Notes under the pieces: generated by a model
What the model saw: only the letters and a program-made list of their open reading frames with translations
Database searches by the model: none
What the model was told of the DNA's origin: nothing
DNA from: Pseudomonadota bacterium
GTDB taxonomy: Bacteria; Pseudomonadota; Gammaproteobacteria; Burkholderiales; Burkholderiaceae_F
Direction of reading: 5' to 3'
DNA length: 64,000 nt
NCBI GenBank assembly: GCA_021842465.1
Contig: JAKBZN010000001.1
Span: 62,001-126,000, forward strand
Program-made: the position numbers and the translations under genes
Part shown: in pieces, positions 30,861 through 40,646 of the stretch
How the letters are laid out: each line of letters begins with the position of its first letter
Numbering within the stretch: position 1 is the stretch's first letter

Positions 30861-33629
30861 TCAGAGCGTCCGGGCGACCTCCTGCACTTCAAAGACCTCG
30901 AGCTGATCGCCTTCCTTGATGTCGTCGTATCCCTTGAGCGACAGACCGCACTCGAAACCGGCCTTGACTTCGCGGACGTCATCCTTGAACCGCTTGAGCG
31001 AATCGAGCTCGCCCGTCCAGATCACGACGTTGTCGCGCAACAGGCGGGCGCTCGCGGTACGCTTGATCAGACCGTCGAGCACCATGCAGCCGGCGACCGA
31101 CCCCACCTTGGAGATCCGGAACACCTGCCGGATCTCGACCAGGCCGAGGATGTTTTCGCGCTTTTCCGGAGCCAGCATTCCACCCAGGGCGGCGCGCACG
31201 TCGTCGACCGCGTCATAGATGACGTTGTAGTAGCGGATGTCGATGCCGTTGCTTTCGGCCAGCTTGCGCGCCGACTGGTCGGCTCGCACGTTGAAACCGA
31301 TGATGACCGCCTTGGACGCCATCGCGAGATTGACGTCGCTTTCGGTCACGCCGCCCACCTGCGCATGAACGACCTGCACCTTGACTTCCGCCGTCGAGAG
31401 CTTGGTGAGTGCGTGCACCAGCGCCTCCTGCGACCCCTGGACGTCCGACTTGATGATCAGCGCCAAGGTCTTGACCTCGCCCTCGCCCATGCTCTCGAAA
31501 ATATTCTCGAGCTTGGCGGCCTGCTGCTTGGCAAGCTTGGTGTCGCGGAACTTGCCTTGGCGGAACAGGGCGATCTCACGTGCCTTGCGCTCGTCGCCGA
31601 GCACGATCAGCTCGTCGCCGGCCGCCGGAACATCCGAAAGACCCTGGATCTCCACTGGAATCGACGGCCCCGCCGACGGAATCGATTTCCCGCTCTCGTC
31701 GAGCATTGCGCGCACGCGGCCGAAACAGCTTCCTGCCAGAACCACGTCACCACGCTTGAGGGTTCCGGACTGCACCAGCACGGAAGCCACCGGTCCCCGC
31801 CCCTTGTCCAGCCGGGACTCGATGATCAGCCCCTTGGCCGGAGCGTCCTTCGGCGCCTGCAGTTCCAGCACCTCGGCCTGGAGCAGAACATTCTCGAGCA
31901 GATCGTCGATCCCGGCCCCCGTCTTGGCGGACACCGGAACGAACGGCGAATCGCCGCCGTACTCCTCCGGCACGACCGAGTGCGCAACCAGTTCCTGCTT
32001 CACCCGCTCCGGGTTGGCTTCCGGCTTGTCGATCTTGTTGAGCGCGACGACGATCGGCACGCCGGCCGATTTCGCATGCGCGATCGCCTCGGCGGTCTGC
32101 GGCATCACGCCGTCGTCGGCCGCGACGACGAGGATGACGATGTCCGTCGCCTTTGCGCCGCGCGCCCGCATCGCCGTGAACGCCTCGTGACCCGGCGTAT
32201 CGAGAAAGGTGATGACGCCGCGCGGGGTTTCGACGTGATACGCGCCGATATGCTGCGTGATCCCGCCGGCTTCACCCGCGGCAACCTTGGCGCGGCGGAT
32301 GTAATCCAGCAGCGAAGTCTTGCCGTGATCGACGTGGCCCATGACGGTCACCACGGGCGGACGCGGCTCCATGGCCGCGTGCGGCGCATTCGGTTCCTGT
32401 TCCGCGAGCAGCGCCTCCGGGTCGTCGAGCTTGGCCGCGAACGCCTTGTGCCCCATCTCTTCGACGACGATCATCGCCGTTTCCTGGTCCAGGACCTGGT
32501 TGATCGTGACCATCTGGCCGAGCTTCATCAGCAACTTGATGACCTCGGACGCCTTGACCGCCATCTTGTGCGCCAAATCCGCAACCGTGATGGTTTCAGG
32601 TACCGACACCTCGCGCACGATGGCTTCCGGCGCCGCGAACTGGTTCTTATCCCGATCGTCCTGCCGGCGATGGCCCTTCGGTGCACGCCAGGAGGCTCCG
32701 GCTCCGGGGCCGGCGGAATCTCCGCGGGTCTTGATCTGCCGCCGGCGGGCCGCGTCCTCCGACCAGCTCGATGCGAGCTTGGCGGACTTGACTTCCTTGG
32801 CCCCCGCCACGGGCGCCTTCTTGTCGTCCTTGCGCTCGCCCGCGGGTTTCGCGACCGCGCCGGTCTTGGCCGGAACGACCGCCGCCGCAGGCTTGTGCAA
32901 TGTTCCTTCGGCTGCGGGTGCCCGCAACACCTTCTTGGGCGCCGCCATCATGTTCTTGATCGCCGCGACTTCCTCTTCGACCGCCCGGCGCGCGCGCTCC
33001 TGCTCCAACTGCGCAAGCCGCGCCTGTTCCGCAGCCTGCGCCTGCGCCGCCGCCGCCGCATCCCGTTCGGCCTGCGCGCGCTCCAGCTGCGCCTGCCCTT
33101 CGGCGGCCTGCGACTCCGAGGCCTCGCGCGCCGCCTGCTCCCGCCGCTGCGCCTCCTCGAGTTCGCGCTGCGCGCGTTCGGCGCGCTCGCGCGCCTCTTC
33201 CATCTGGCGGGCGATCAGTTCGGCCTGACGGCGCGCCTCCTCTTCACGACGCATCTGTTCCGTCTCGTCGATGACGGACGCGGGTGCCGCAGCCGATGGC
33301 GCCGAAACGGCCTCGCCTTCCGACTCGTCGCGCTTGACGAACACGCGCTTCTTGCGAACCTCGACCTGGATCGTGCGCGCCTTGCCGGTCGCATCCGCCT
33401 GTTTGATCGCCGAAGTCGATCGGCGCGTGAGGGTGATCTTTCGCTTGCCGGCATCCTGGCCGCCACCGTGCGCCTTGCGCAACGCTTCGAGCAGACGCGC
33501 CTTGTCGTCTTCCGACAGTTCGTCGGTTTCGACGTGCTTGTCCACGCCGGCGGAGCGCAACTGCTCCAACAGCACCGACGGCGGAAGCTTCAGTTCCGTT
33601 GCGAATTGAGCGACTGTGTTGCTGGCCAT
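30861..33629 (-). CDS. infB: translation initiation factor IF-2
   Basis: [82 protein letters not shown]. Confidence 0.98.
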   Translation of the reverse strand: MASNTVAQFATELKLPPSVLLEQLRSAGVDKHVETDELSEDDKARLLEALRKAHGGGQDAGKRKITLTRRSTSAIKQADATGKARTIQVEVRKKRVFVKRDESEGEAVSAPSAAAPASVIDETEQMRREEEARRQAELIARQMEEARERAERAQRELEEAQRREQAAREASESQAAEGQAQLERAQAERDAAAAAQAQAAEQARLAQLEQERARRAVEEEVAAIKNMMAAPKKVLRAPAAEGTLHKPAAAVVPAKTGAVAKPAGERKDDKKAPVAGAKEVKSAKLASSWSEDAARRRQIKTRGDSAGPGAGASWRAPKGHRRQDDRDKNQFAAPEAIVREVSVPETITVADLAHKMAVKASEVIKLLMKLGQMVTINQVLDQETAMIVVEEMGHKAFAAKLDDPEALLAEQEPNAPHAAMEPRPPVVTVMGHVDHGKTSLLDYIRRAKVAAGEAGGITQHIGAYHVETPRGVITFLDTPGHEAFTAMRARGAKATDIVILVVAADDGVMPQTAEAIAHAKSAGVPIVVALNKIDKPEANPERVKQELVAHSVVPEEYGGDSPFVPVSAKTGAGIDDLLENVLLQAEVLELQAPKDAPAKGLIIESRLDKGRGPVASVLVQSGTLKRGDVVLAGSCFGRVRAMLDESGKSIPSAGPSIPVEIQGLSDVPAAGDELIVLGDERKAREIALFRQGKFRDTKLAKQQAAKLENIFESMGEGEVKTLALIIKSDVQGSQEALVHALTKLSTAEVKVQVVHAQVGGVTESDVNLAMASKAVIIGFNVRADQSARKLAESNGIDIRYYNVIYDAVDDVRAALGGMLAPEKRENILGLVEIRQVFRISKVGSVAGCMVLDGLIKRTASARLLRDNVVIWTGELDSLKRFKDDVREVKAGFECGLSLKGYDDIKEGDQLEVFEVQEVARTL

Positions 33630-33655
33630 CCTGTGTCAGACCCCTTTTCCCGAAA

Positions 33656-35134
33656 TCACTCGAACCAGTGCGCGCGCGCAGCCATGATCAGGGCGCTCGC
33701 CCGTGCCGGCTCGATCCCGGCCATGTCCACCAGTTCATCGACACCCAGATCCCCGAGCTCGTCGCGCGTGCGGATGCCTGCCGCCGCGAGCTTGATCGCC
33801 AGTTCGGCATCCACGCCGTCGAGTTCCAGCAGCGTCTTGTCCGCCTTGTCGAGGGTTTCCTCGCGCCGGATCGCCTCGGTCAGCACGGCATTGCGCGCCC
33901 GGGTGCGCAGTTCCTCGACGGTATCCGGATCGAACGCCTCAATTTCCAGCAGTTCGTTCACGGGCACGTAGGCGATCTCCTCGACGCTCGAGAACCCCTC
34001 GCCGATCAGAATGTCCGCGACCTCCTGATCGACATCCAGGCTGGCCATGAACGCGGCACGGATGTTTTCCTGCTCCTGCTGCTGCTTCTGGTCGGATTCC
34101 TCGGCCGTCATGATGTTGATCTGCCAGCCGGTCAGCTCCGACGCCAGGCGCACGTTCTGACCGCTGCGTCCGATCGCGATCGCGAGATTGTCCTCATCGA
34201 CGACGACGTCCATCGAATGCTGATCCTCGTCGACGACGATCGACGACACGTTGGCCGGCGCCAGCGCACCGATCACGAATTGCGCGGGATCATCCGACCA
34301 CAGCACGATATCGACGCGCTCGCCGCCCAGTTCATTGGTGACCGCCTGGACGCGCGAGCCGCGCATGCCGACGCAGGTTCCGATCGGATCGATGCGGCGA
34401 TCGTTCGTCCACACCGCGATCTTGGCGCGCACGCCCGGATCGCGAGCCGCGGATTTGATCTGCAGCAGCCCCTGCTCGATCTCCGGAACCTCGAGTTCGA
34501 AAAGCTTCATCAGGAACTCGGGCGACGTCCGCGTCAAAATGACCTGCGGGCCCCGCAAGTTGCGATCGATCTTCGCGACGTAGGCGCGGGCTCGGTCGCC
34601 GATGCGCAGATTCTCCTTCGGGATCATCTCGGAACGAGGAAGGCGGCCCTCGATCTTGCCAATCTCGACGATGGCATCGCCCTTGTCCATGCGCTTGATG
34701 GTGCCATTGACGATGGAATCGTTGCGCGACAGAAACTCCGCCAGCAGTTGTTCGCGCTCCGCATCGCGGATCTTCTGCAGGATCACCTGCTTCGTATCCT
34801 GCGCGAAGCGGCGGCCGAGATCCTGCCGCGGCAACGGCTCTTCGATGTACTCGTCGACCTCGACATCGGGGATCTGCTCGCGCGCATCGGTCAGGATGAC
34901 CTGATGACCCGGCTCCTGGAGACCGGCCTCATCCGGAACGACAAGCCAGCGCCGGAATGCGTCGTACTCGCCGGTTTCCCGATCGACGGCAACCCGGATC
35001 TCCACGTCATCCTCGACAAACAGCCGCTTGGTCGCCGCGGCGAGCGCGGATTCGAGCGCGCCGAAAACGACGTCCTTCGGGACGTTCTTCTCGCGCGCCA
35101 GCGCATCCACCAGCAACAGAATTTCTCGACTCAT
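33656..35134 (-). CDS. nusA: transcription termination/antitermination factor NusA
   Basis: [37 protein letters not shown]...[29 protein letters not shown]. Confidence 0.97.
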   Translation of the reverse strand: MSREILLLVDALAREKNVPKDVVFGALESALAAATKRLFVEDDVEIRVAVDRETGEYDAFRRWLVVPDEAGLQEPGHQVILTDAREQIPDVEVDEYIEEPLPRQDLGRRFAQDTKQVILQKIRDAEREQLLAEFLSRNDSIVNGTIKRMDKGDAIVEIGKIEGRLPRSEMIPKENLRIGDRARAYVAKIDRNLRGPQVILTRTSPEFLMKLFELEVPEIEQGLLQIKSAARDPGVRAKIAVWTNDRRIDPIGTCVGMRGSRVQAVTNELGGERVDIVLWSDDPAQFVIGALAPANVSSIVVDEDQHSMDVVVDEDNLAIAIGRSGQNVRLASELTGWQINIMTAEESDQKQQQEQENIRAAFMASLDVDQEVADILIGEGFSSVEEIAYVPVNELLEIEAFDPDTVEELRTRARNAVLTEAIRREETLDKADKTLLELDGVDAELAIKLAAAGIRTRDELGDLGVDELVDMAGIEPARASALIMAARAHWFE

Positions 35135-35170
35135 CGTGATCGCTCAACCCCAACGAAAACAGCCAGAACC

Positions 35171-35857
35171 CTATTTCTTCCCACGCGGACGTCCGCCACG
35201 CCGCGCCGCCTCCGGCGCGGGCGCCGCAAACTCCCACTCCGTAGCGAGGCGCGCCTTTTCGACATCCGCCAACGCAAACTCGATCGTTTCCTCCTGCACT
35301 GCCGCGCCCGCCTTCCGCGAGCCGGGCGCGCCGCGGCGCGCCCCACCTACCGGCAATGCACCCTCCGGAATCAGCGCCATGCGCACCCGATCCGCAGTCC
35401 CGTCCGCACCGGCGACGAGCCCGAGCAGCCGCCCGCGGAAACGACGCTTTCCCGCCACCGGCTCGCACAACTGCACCTTTGCCAGCGCACCGGCGAACCG
35501 CGCAAAATCGCGCGCGCTGCGCAGCGGACGATCCAGCCCGGGGGACGACACTTCCAGCCGGTCGTAATCGATCCCCTCCACGGCAAAGAGATGCGTCAAA
35601 TGCCGGCTCACCCGCTCGCAGTCGTCGATCGTGATGCGCAGGGTACCGGCCGCATCTTCCGCAGCCGCCCCCTCGGGCGGCTCGCGATCGATCGTCACCC
35701 GCAGCAAACCCCGACCGGCGCGCTCCACATCCACCAACTCGTAGCCCAGGCCGGCCACGGTGCGCGCAAGCAACTCGGCATGGCCGGGCGCCAGGGCGCC
35801 GGGCCGCTGCCGAGCCGAAACTGCCGGAATCTGCGCAGCTTGCGATTCGGTTTGCAC
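35171..35857 (-). CDS. rimP: ribosome maturation factor RimP
   Basis: [24 protein letters not shown]...[49 protein letters not shown] 35857 with upstream GGAAGAG SD, or TTG 35872. Confidence 0.93.
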   Translation of the reverse strand: MQTESQAAQIPAVSARQRPGALAPGHAELLARTVAGLGYELVDVERAGRGLLRVTIDREPPEGAAAEDAAGTLRITIDDCERVSRHLTHLFAVEGIDYDRLEVSSPGLDRPLRSARDFARFAGALAKVQLCEPVAGKRRFRGRLLGLVAGADGTADRVRMALIPEGALPVGGARRGAPGSRKAGAAVQEETIEFALADVEKARLATEWEFAAPAPEAARRGGRPRGKK

Positions 35858-35874
35858 TACGGTCTCTTCCAAGG

Positions 35875-35903
35875 AAAAAAAAATGGGCCGTTGCTAGCCC
35901 ATT
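35875..35903 (-). terminator. intrinsic terminator/attenuator immediately upstream of rimP
   Basis: Minus strand AATGGGC-TAGCAACG-GCCCATT followed by TTTTTTT and then the rimP SD. Confidence 0.75.
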
Positions 35904-36102
35904 CTCCTCATCCGCAAAAAAACAGGCGGACGCCTCACTCCCGACGACCGGAAGCCGACGCCGGGTGCCGCAACCAATTTGGCAGGACACCGGCTCCGCC
36001 GCCGGATGGCGTACCTACTCCGACAACTATTTATTATATACCGAAGCGGCGCAACACGGCAGGCGTTTCCCGATCGCCCGGTCGGCCGCCATGCCTTCCG
36101 GG

Positions 36103-37590
36103 CTAACCGCCGAATCCGCCCCCCCGGGGCTTCGTGCGCCGGAAATTGCCGCGGCCTGCACCACCACCGCCCCCGCCCCCACCACCGCCGCGCGGGGCGC
36201 GAAGCGCGCCAGTCCCATGGCCGTTGGCGATGTAGCTGACGGTGCTGGTCAGCGGGTCCGGCTGACGCGAGCCCGTCGGACGCCCCCCGGCGGGCCGGCG
36301 CGACGGCCCTTTCATGCCGGGCAGCGCGCCTTGTGCGAAGTAATGCACGGTGGTCGCCATCGGATCCGGCTGGCGGCCGCCACCTGGACGGCCGGCGTTG
36401 CCCCGGGCGCCGCCGCTGTTCGGGCGATTGCCGCGCTTGGCGCCTCCTGGCTTGCCACGTCCGGTGGGCCCCGCCCCCGACCGCATTTCGTTGATTCCGA
36501 TGCCCAGATCGCTCAGCCAGGCCTCGACCCAGGCCGGCGACAGTTCCTGGTAGCGCCCCCGGGAGAGCGCACGCGGCAACTGGACCGCGCCGAACCGGGT
36601 CCGGATCAGCCGGCTGACCGTCAGGCCGACCGCCTCGAATACCCGGCGCACCTCGCGGTTGCGACCTTCCTGGATGACCACCCGGAACCAGTGGTTCGCA
36701 CCCTGTCCGCCGGCATCCTCCAGCCGGGAAAAGCGCGCCGGACCGTCGTCCAGTTCCACGCCTTCGAGCAGGCGCGCATGGATCTCCGGTGTGAGGTCGC
36801 CCAGGATGCGCACGGCATACTCCCGCTCGACTTCGAATCGCGGATGCATCAGGCGATTGGCCAGATCTCCCGAAGTCGTCAGCACCAGCAGGCCTTCCGT
36901 ATTGAAATCCAGCCGGCCGACGGCGATCCAGCGTCCGCCGGAAATCTTGGGCAATTTGTCGAAGACCGTTGCCCGCGACTGTGGATCATCCTGCGACACG
37001 ATCTCTCCGGCGGGCTTGTGGTACAGCAGCACGCGCGGCAAGCGCCCGGGCTGCTTTCGCATCAGCAACTTGCCATTGACCCGAACCTGATCGGTCGGCA
37101 ATACCCGCTGCCCGACGTGCGCCGGCTGGCCGTTGACCGACACCCGGCCGGCGACGATGAGTTCTTCCATGTCGCGCCGCGATCCGATTCCCGCATCCGC
37201 CAGAACCTTGTGCAGCTTGTCGGACTGGGCGTTCAGCGCCTGCTTGGCCGCCCGCTTCCCACGATCCAGGACGGCGTGGTCGAGCGCCTGCTCGGCCATC
37301 GCCAACCCGGAGAAATCCTCGCCTTCCTCGGCGGGGGCGACCGGCGGCGCGACGTCGTCCGCTCCTTCCGGCGCGGCGCCCTGCACCCCGCGCTCGCCGT
37401 GGCGCGCGCCCCGGCGGCGGCGGCCGAGCAGGCCGCGCCCTCGGCGCTCCCCGGATCCGGCAGATGGATCCGCCGCCGGCGGCGCTTCGCGGCCTTCCGC
37501 CGCATCGTGCAAAGGAATGGGGTCCGACAGCCGGTCGGAATCGGGGGCGCGCCCGTCGTCGGGCAGATCCACAGATGGACTTGAGTTCAT
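36103..37590 (-). CDS. rluB: 23S rRNA pseudouridine synthase (RsuA/RluB family) with long Gly/Arg-rich C-terminal tail
   Basis: [38 protein letters not shown]...[41 protein letters not shown]. Confidence 0.93.
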   Translation of the reverse strand: MNSSPSVDLPDDGRAPDSDRLSDPIPLHDAAEGREAPPAADPSAGSGERRGRGLLGRRRRGARHGERGVQGAAPEGADDVAPPVAPAEEGEDFSGLAMAEQALDHAVLDRGKRAAKQALNAQSDKLHKVLADAGIGSRRDMEELIVAGRVSVNGQPAHVGQRVLPTDQVRVNGKLLMRKQPGRLPRVLLYHKPAGEIVSQDDPQSRATVFDKLPKISGGRWIAVGRLDFNTEGLLVLTTSGDLANRLMHPRFEVEREYAVRILGDLTPEIHARLLEGVELDDGPARFSRLEDAGGQGANHWFRVVIQEGRNREVRRVFEAVGLTVSRLIRTRFGAVQLPRALSRGRYQELSPAWVEAWLSDLGIGINEMRSGAGPTGRGKPGGAKRGNRPNSGGARGNAGRPGGGRQPDPMATTVHYFAQGALPGMKGPSRRPAGGRPTGSRQPDPLTSTVSYIANGHGTGALRAPRGGGGGGGGGGAGRGNFRRTKPRGGGFGG

Positions 37591-38249
37591 AGAGAAGAAT
37601 TCGTTTCGGTAAGAGCTTCGGTAGTCGGAATGGCGTCGATCAAATCGGCCTGCAAACCCGGGGGACCCGCCGGCGCGGGCGTCGCGGTGATCCCTGCTCC
37701 GGAAAGCGGAAGCTCCGGTTTCGCGTCGCCGGTTTCGGAGTCGACCCCGATCGGCGGCAGTTCCTGCAGGGAGCGCAGGCCAAAATCATCCAGAAACGCG
37801 GGCGTGGTTGCGAACAGCGCAGGGCGCCCCGGCGCCTCGCGATGGCCGATCGCTTCGATCCAGCCCCGCTCCTCCAGCGTCTTGATCACCGGAGAGGAAA
37901 CACTCACTCCGCGGATCTCCTCGATGTCGCCACGCGTCACGGGCTGGCGATACGCGACGATCGCCAGCGTTTCCAGGATTGCTCGCGAGTACTTCGGCGG
38001 TTTTTCCGGATGCAGCCGATCCAGGTACGGCGTCATCGCCGCCGTACTCTGGAAACGCCACCCGCTCGCCAACGGAACCAGTTCGATTCCTCGTCCCGCC
38101 CAATCGCGACGCAGGTCCTCCAGCAGAACCCGGACGGTTTCGTCATCGAGCTCCTCCGGAAACAGCCTGCGCAACTGAGTCACGGCAAGCGGCTGCTCCG
38201 CGGTGAGCAAGGCCGCTTCCAAGACGATCTTCGCCTCTTGCGTATTCAT
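37587..38249 (-). CDS. scpB: segregation and condensation protein B
   Basis: [25 protein letters not shown]...[34 protein letters not shown]-type winged-helix signature. Confidence 0.93.
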   Translation of the reverse strand: MNTQEAKIVLEAALLTAEQPLAVTQLRRLFPEELDDETVRVLLEDLRRDWAGRGIELVPLASGWRFQSTAAMTPYLDRLHPEKPPKYSRAILETLAIVAYRQPVTRGDIEEIRGVSVSSPVIKTLEERGWIEAIGHREAPGRPALFATTPAFLDDFGLRSLQELPPIGVDSETGDAKPELPLSGAGITATPAPAGPPGLQADLIDAIPTTEALTETNSSL

Positions 38250-38490
38250 GATTCGGTGCAATGTTCAAGCCGACGCAAGCACGGCGAAAGCCGTGCGCGC
38301 GTGTGTCGTCGGACAGGTAGAACGGATGGAACAAGCTTTGCGCGGGCGCAGCGCGCCGAAAACAGCCGCGCCGATTTCTCCACCACGCCGTCGCCACGAA
38401 TGGCCGCTATCGAAAACCGCCGAACGGTACAACCACGGTACGCGGCGATTTCACAAAAATCCTTGCGGGCGAGTCTATCACCGAACCCGG

Positions 38491-38519
38491 TTGACAATGG
38501 ATACTGTATATCCGTACAG
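38491..38519 (+). promoter_or_regulatory. lexA promoter region with LexA box
   Basis: TTGACA at 38491-38496; LexA box ctgtatatccgtacag (CTG-N10-CAG) at 38504-38519. Confidence 0.88.
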
Positions 38520-38544
38520 TGTGAACAAACCCAGTATCCCGCGA

Positions 38545-38588
38545 CGCCTCGCCGCCCCCGCATGAACCTGCGCGGGGGCGGCGAGGCG
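38545..38588 (+). other. perfect 17-bp GC hairpin in lexA leader
   Basis: cgcctcgccgcccccgc-atgaacctgc-gcgggggcggcgaggcg. Confidence 0.85.
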
Positions 38589-38611
38589 CCGGACCAGCCC
38601 AGGAGCTTGCC

Positions 38612-39247
38612 ATGCACCCCGACCCGACCGGCATCTTGACCGCCCGGCAACGCGAGATTCTCGAATTCATTCGTACGACGCTCACGCAAAGCGGCGCCCC
38701 GCCGACGCGCGAAGAAATCGCCCGCGCTTTCGGGTTCCGTTCGCTCAACGCCGCGGAACAGCATCTGCAGGCGCTCCAGAAGAAAGGACTGATCGAACTG
38801 ATTTCGGGAACCTCGCGCGGCATCCGTCTGCACGAATCCATCCGCGCCGAACCGGCGCGCGAGTTTGGTCTGCCCCTGATCGGCAAGGTCGCCGCAGGCA
38901 GCCCCATCCTCGCCCAGGAAAACGTTCTCCGGCATCCGGCCGTGGATCCCGCCACGTTCACCCCCCGCGCCGACTATCTGCTGGAAGTCCGCGGCATGAG
39001 CATGCGCGACGCCGGCATCCTCGACGGCGACTGGCTGGCGGTCCACCGGCAGAACCAAGCCCGCAACGGCCAGATCGTCGTGGCCCGCCTGGGCGACGAA
39101 GTCACCGTCAAGCGACTGCAGATGCAGGGCCCCCGAGCCGAACTGATCGCCGAAAACCCCGACTACGCCCCCATCCTGGTCGATCTGCGGCGCACGCCCT
39201 TGGTCATCGAGGGTCTTGCGGTCGGCGTGATCCGCCCCGCGGTATGA
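38612..39247 (+). CDS. lexA: LexA repressor
   Basis: [55 protein letters not shown]...[18 protein letters not shown]...[19 protein letters not shown]. Confidence 0.97.
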   Translation: MHPDPTGILTARQREILEFIRTTLTQSGAPPTREEIARAFGFRSLNAAEQHLQALQKKGLIELISGTSRGIRLHESIRAEPAREFGLPLIGKVAAGSPILAQENVLRHPAVDPATFTPRADYLLEVRGMSMRDAGILDGDWLAVHRQNQARNGQIVVARLGDEVTVKRLQMQGPRAELIAENPDYAPILVDLRRTPLVIEGLAVGVIRPAV

Positions 39248-39266
39248 ATCACCCCCTGCCGTCGCC

Positions 39267-40646
39267 ATGCCTTTCTGGTTTGCCTTCCTGCTGGACCCCT
39301 TGCCGCTGCCGTCGTCTCGGCAAGGCAGCGAAACCCAGGCCATCCCCCTATCGGCATGGGCGCAGCGGTTCAGCACGCAGGTCGTCCCCCTATCCGGCCC
39401 GGACCACACGGGATTCCTGATCGAAACCGGCGGCAGCGAACGCCTGTTTGGCGGCCGCGCGCCCCTGCACCGCAAGATCCTCGACGGTCTGCGCGAACAA
39501 GGATTCGCCGCGGACCGGATCGCCGCGGCCGGCGCTCCCACCCCCGCCGCCGCCCACGCGTTTGCCCGGGCGCGCGCGCTCGGGCTGATCGCCGCCCCGG
39601 CGGCGTCGCTGGCGGTTGAACGGCACGAACTCCACGCCGCCCTGGATCGCCTTCCCCTGCGTGCGCTCGCATGGGAGGCGGCACTGCTCGAACCGCTGAG
39701 CGATCTCGGCATCGAAACGGTCGGAGACCTTCTACGCTTGCCGCGCGATGCATTCGCGCGGCGGTTCGGCGCCCAATGGCTGGCGGTCCTGGACCGGATG
39801 GTCGGAACGGCCCCGGACCCGCAAGCCTGCCTTCCCGCTCCCGAACGCCTCTGCCTGCACGAAGAGCTTTCCACTGCGGCCATCGGCGTGGAATCGCTCC
39901 AGGGTCCGCTCATGCGGCTGCTGGGGGGCGTGGAAGCATTCCTGCGCGCACGGAACCTGGGCGCCACCGCCCTGCTGCTGCGCACACATCACCCCAAGCG
40001 CCGTGGGGCGACGCCGCCGCCCAGCGCCACCCCCCTGATGCTCGCGGCACCGGAACGCGATGCCGTCCGGCTGCAATCCCTGTTCGCCGAACGGCTGACA
40101 CGCGCGCGCCTGCCCGAAGCGGTCGTCGGCCTTGAACTCGAGGTTCTCCGAGTGCATGCCTTTGCGGCGACCAGCGGCGAGTTGCTGCCGCCGACTGCCC
40201 AGGGCCTGCCCGAAGAAGGCGGCGCGGCGCGCAAAAGCACCCGTCATCTGTGCGAGATGCTGCATGCGCGCCTGGGTTCTGCCGGGGTATTCCAGTTGCA
40301 GGCCTGCGACGACCATCGCCCGGAGCGGGCCTACTGCAGCGTCCCGATCTTTTCCTCTCCCGGGCCCATGGTCCCGCCACCGGCAGCGTCGCGCCCGTTA
40401 TGGATCCTGTCCCAACCCCTGCGCGTATCTGATATCCATCATCCCCAGCCCCGCTACGGCGGCCCCCTGACCCTGCTCGCCGGACCCGAGCGGATCGAAG
40501 CGGGATGGTGGGACTCGCTTCGCCCACGAGCGCATGCCGTGCATCGGGATTACTTCGTCGCCCGCAACACCCGAGGCCAGACGCTCTGGATCTACCGCGA
40601 ACTCGCGGCGCCGCGAACCTGGTTTTTGCATGGCTTCTTTTCCTGA
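39267..40646 (+). CDS. imuB: ImuB-like Y-family polymerase homologue (shortened N-terminus)
   Basis: LIETGGSERLFGGRAPLHRKILDGLREQGF...LSDLGIETVGDLLRLPRDAFARRFG...PERIEAGWWD...RDYFVARNTRGQTLWIYRE...WFLHGFFS. Confidence 0.9.
   Translation: MPFWFAFLLDPLPLPSSRQGSETQAIPLSAWAQRFSTQVVPLSGPDHTGFLIETGGSERLFGGRAPLHRKILDGLREQGFAADRIAAAGAPTPAAAHAFARARALGLIAAPAASLAVERHELHAALDRLPLRALAWEAALLEPLSDLGIETVGDLLRLPRDAFARRFGAQWLAVLDRMVGTAPDPQACLPAPERLCLHEELSTAAIGVESLQGPLMRLLGGVEAFLRARNLGATALLLRTHHPKRRGATPPPSATPLMLAAPERDAVRLQSLFAERLTRARLPEAVVGLELEVLRVHAFAATSGELLPPTAQGLPEEGGAARKSTRHLCEMLHARLGSAGVFQLQACDDHRPERAYCSVPIFSSPGPMVPPPAASRPLWILSQPLRVSDIHHPQPRYGGPLTLLAGPERIEAGWWDSLRPRAHAVHRDYFVARNTRGQTLWIYRELAAPRTWFLHGFFS

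Noticed and set aside
29541-33971. 1476-aa plus-strand ORF
   Set aside because: Lies antisense to truB, rbfA and infB, all clearly coding; long antisense frames are expected in GC-rich DNA.
33599-36106. 835-aa plus-strand ORF
   Set aside because: Antisense to nusA and rimP; artefact of GC bias.
38562-38639. 25-codon uORF overlapping the lexA start
   Set aside because: Start codon sits in the hairpin loop with no SD sequence; kept only as a note within the hairpin finding, not called as a CDS.
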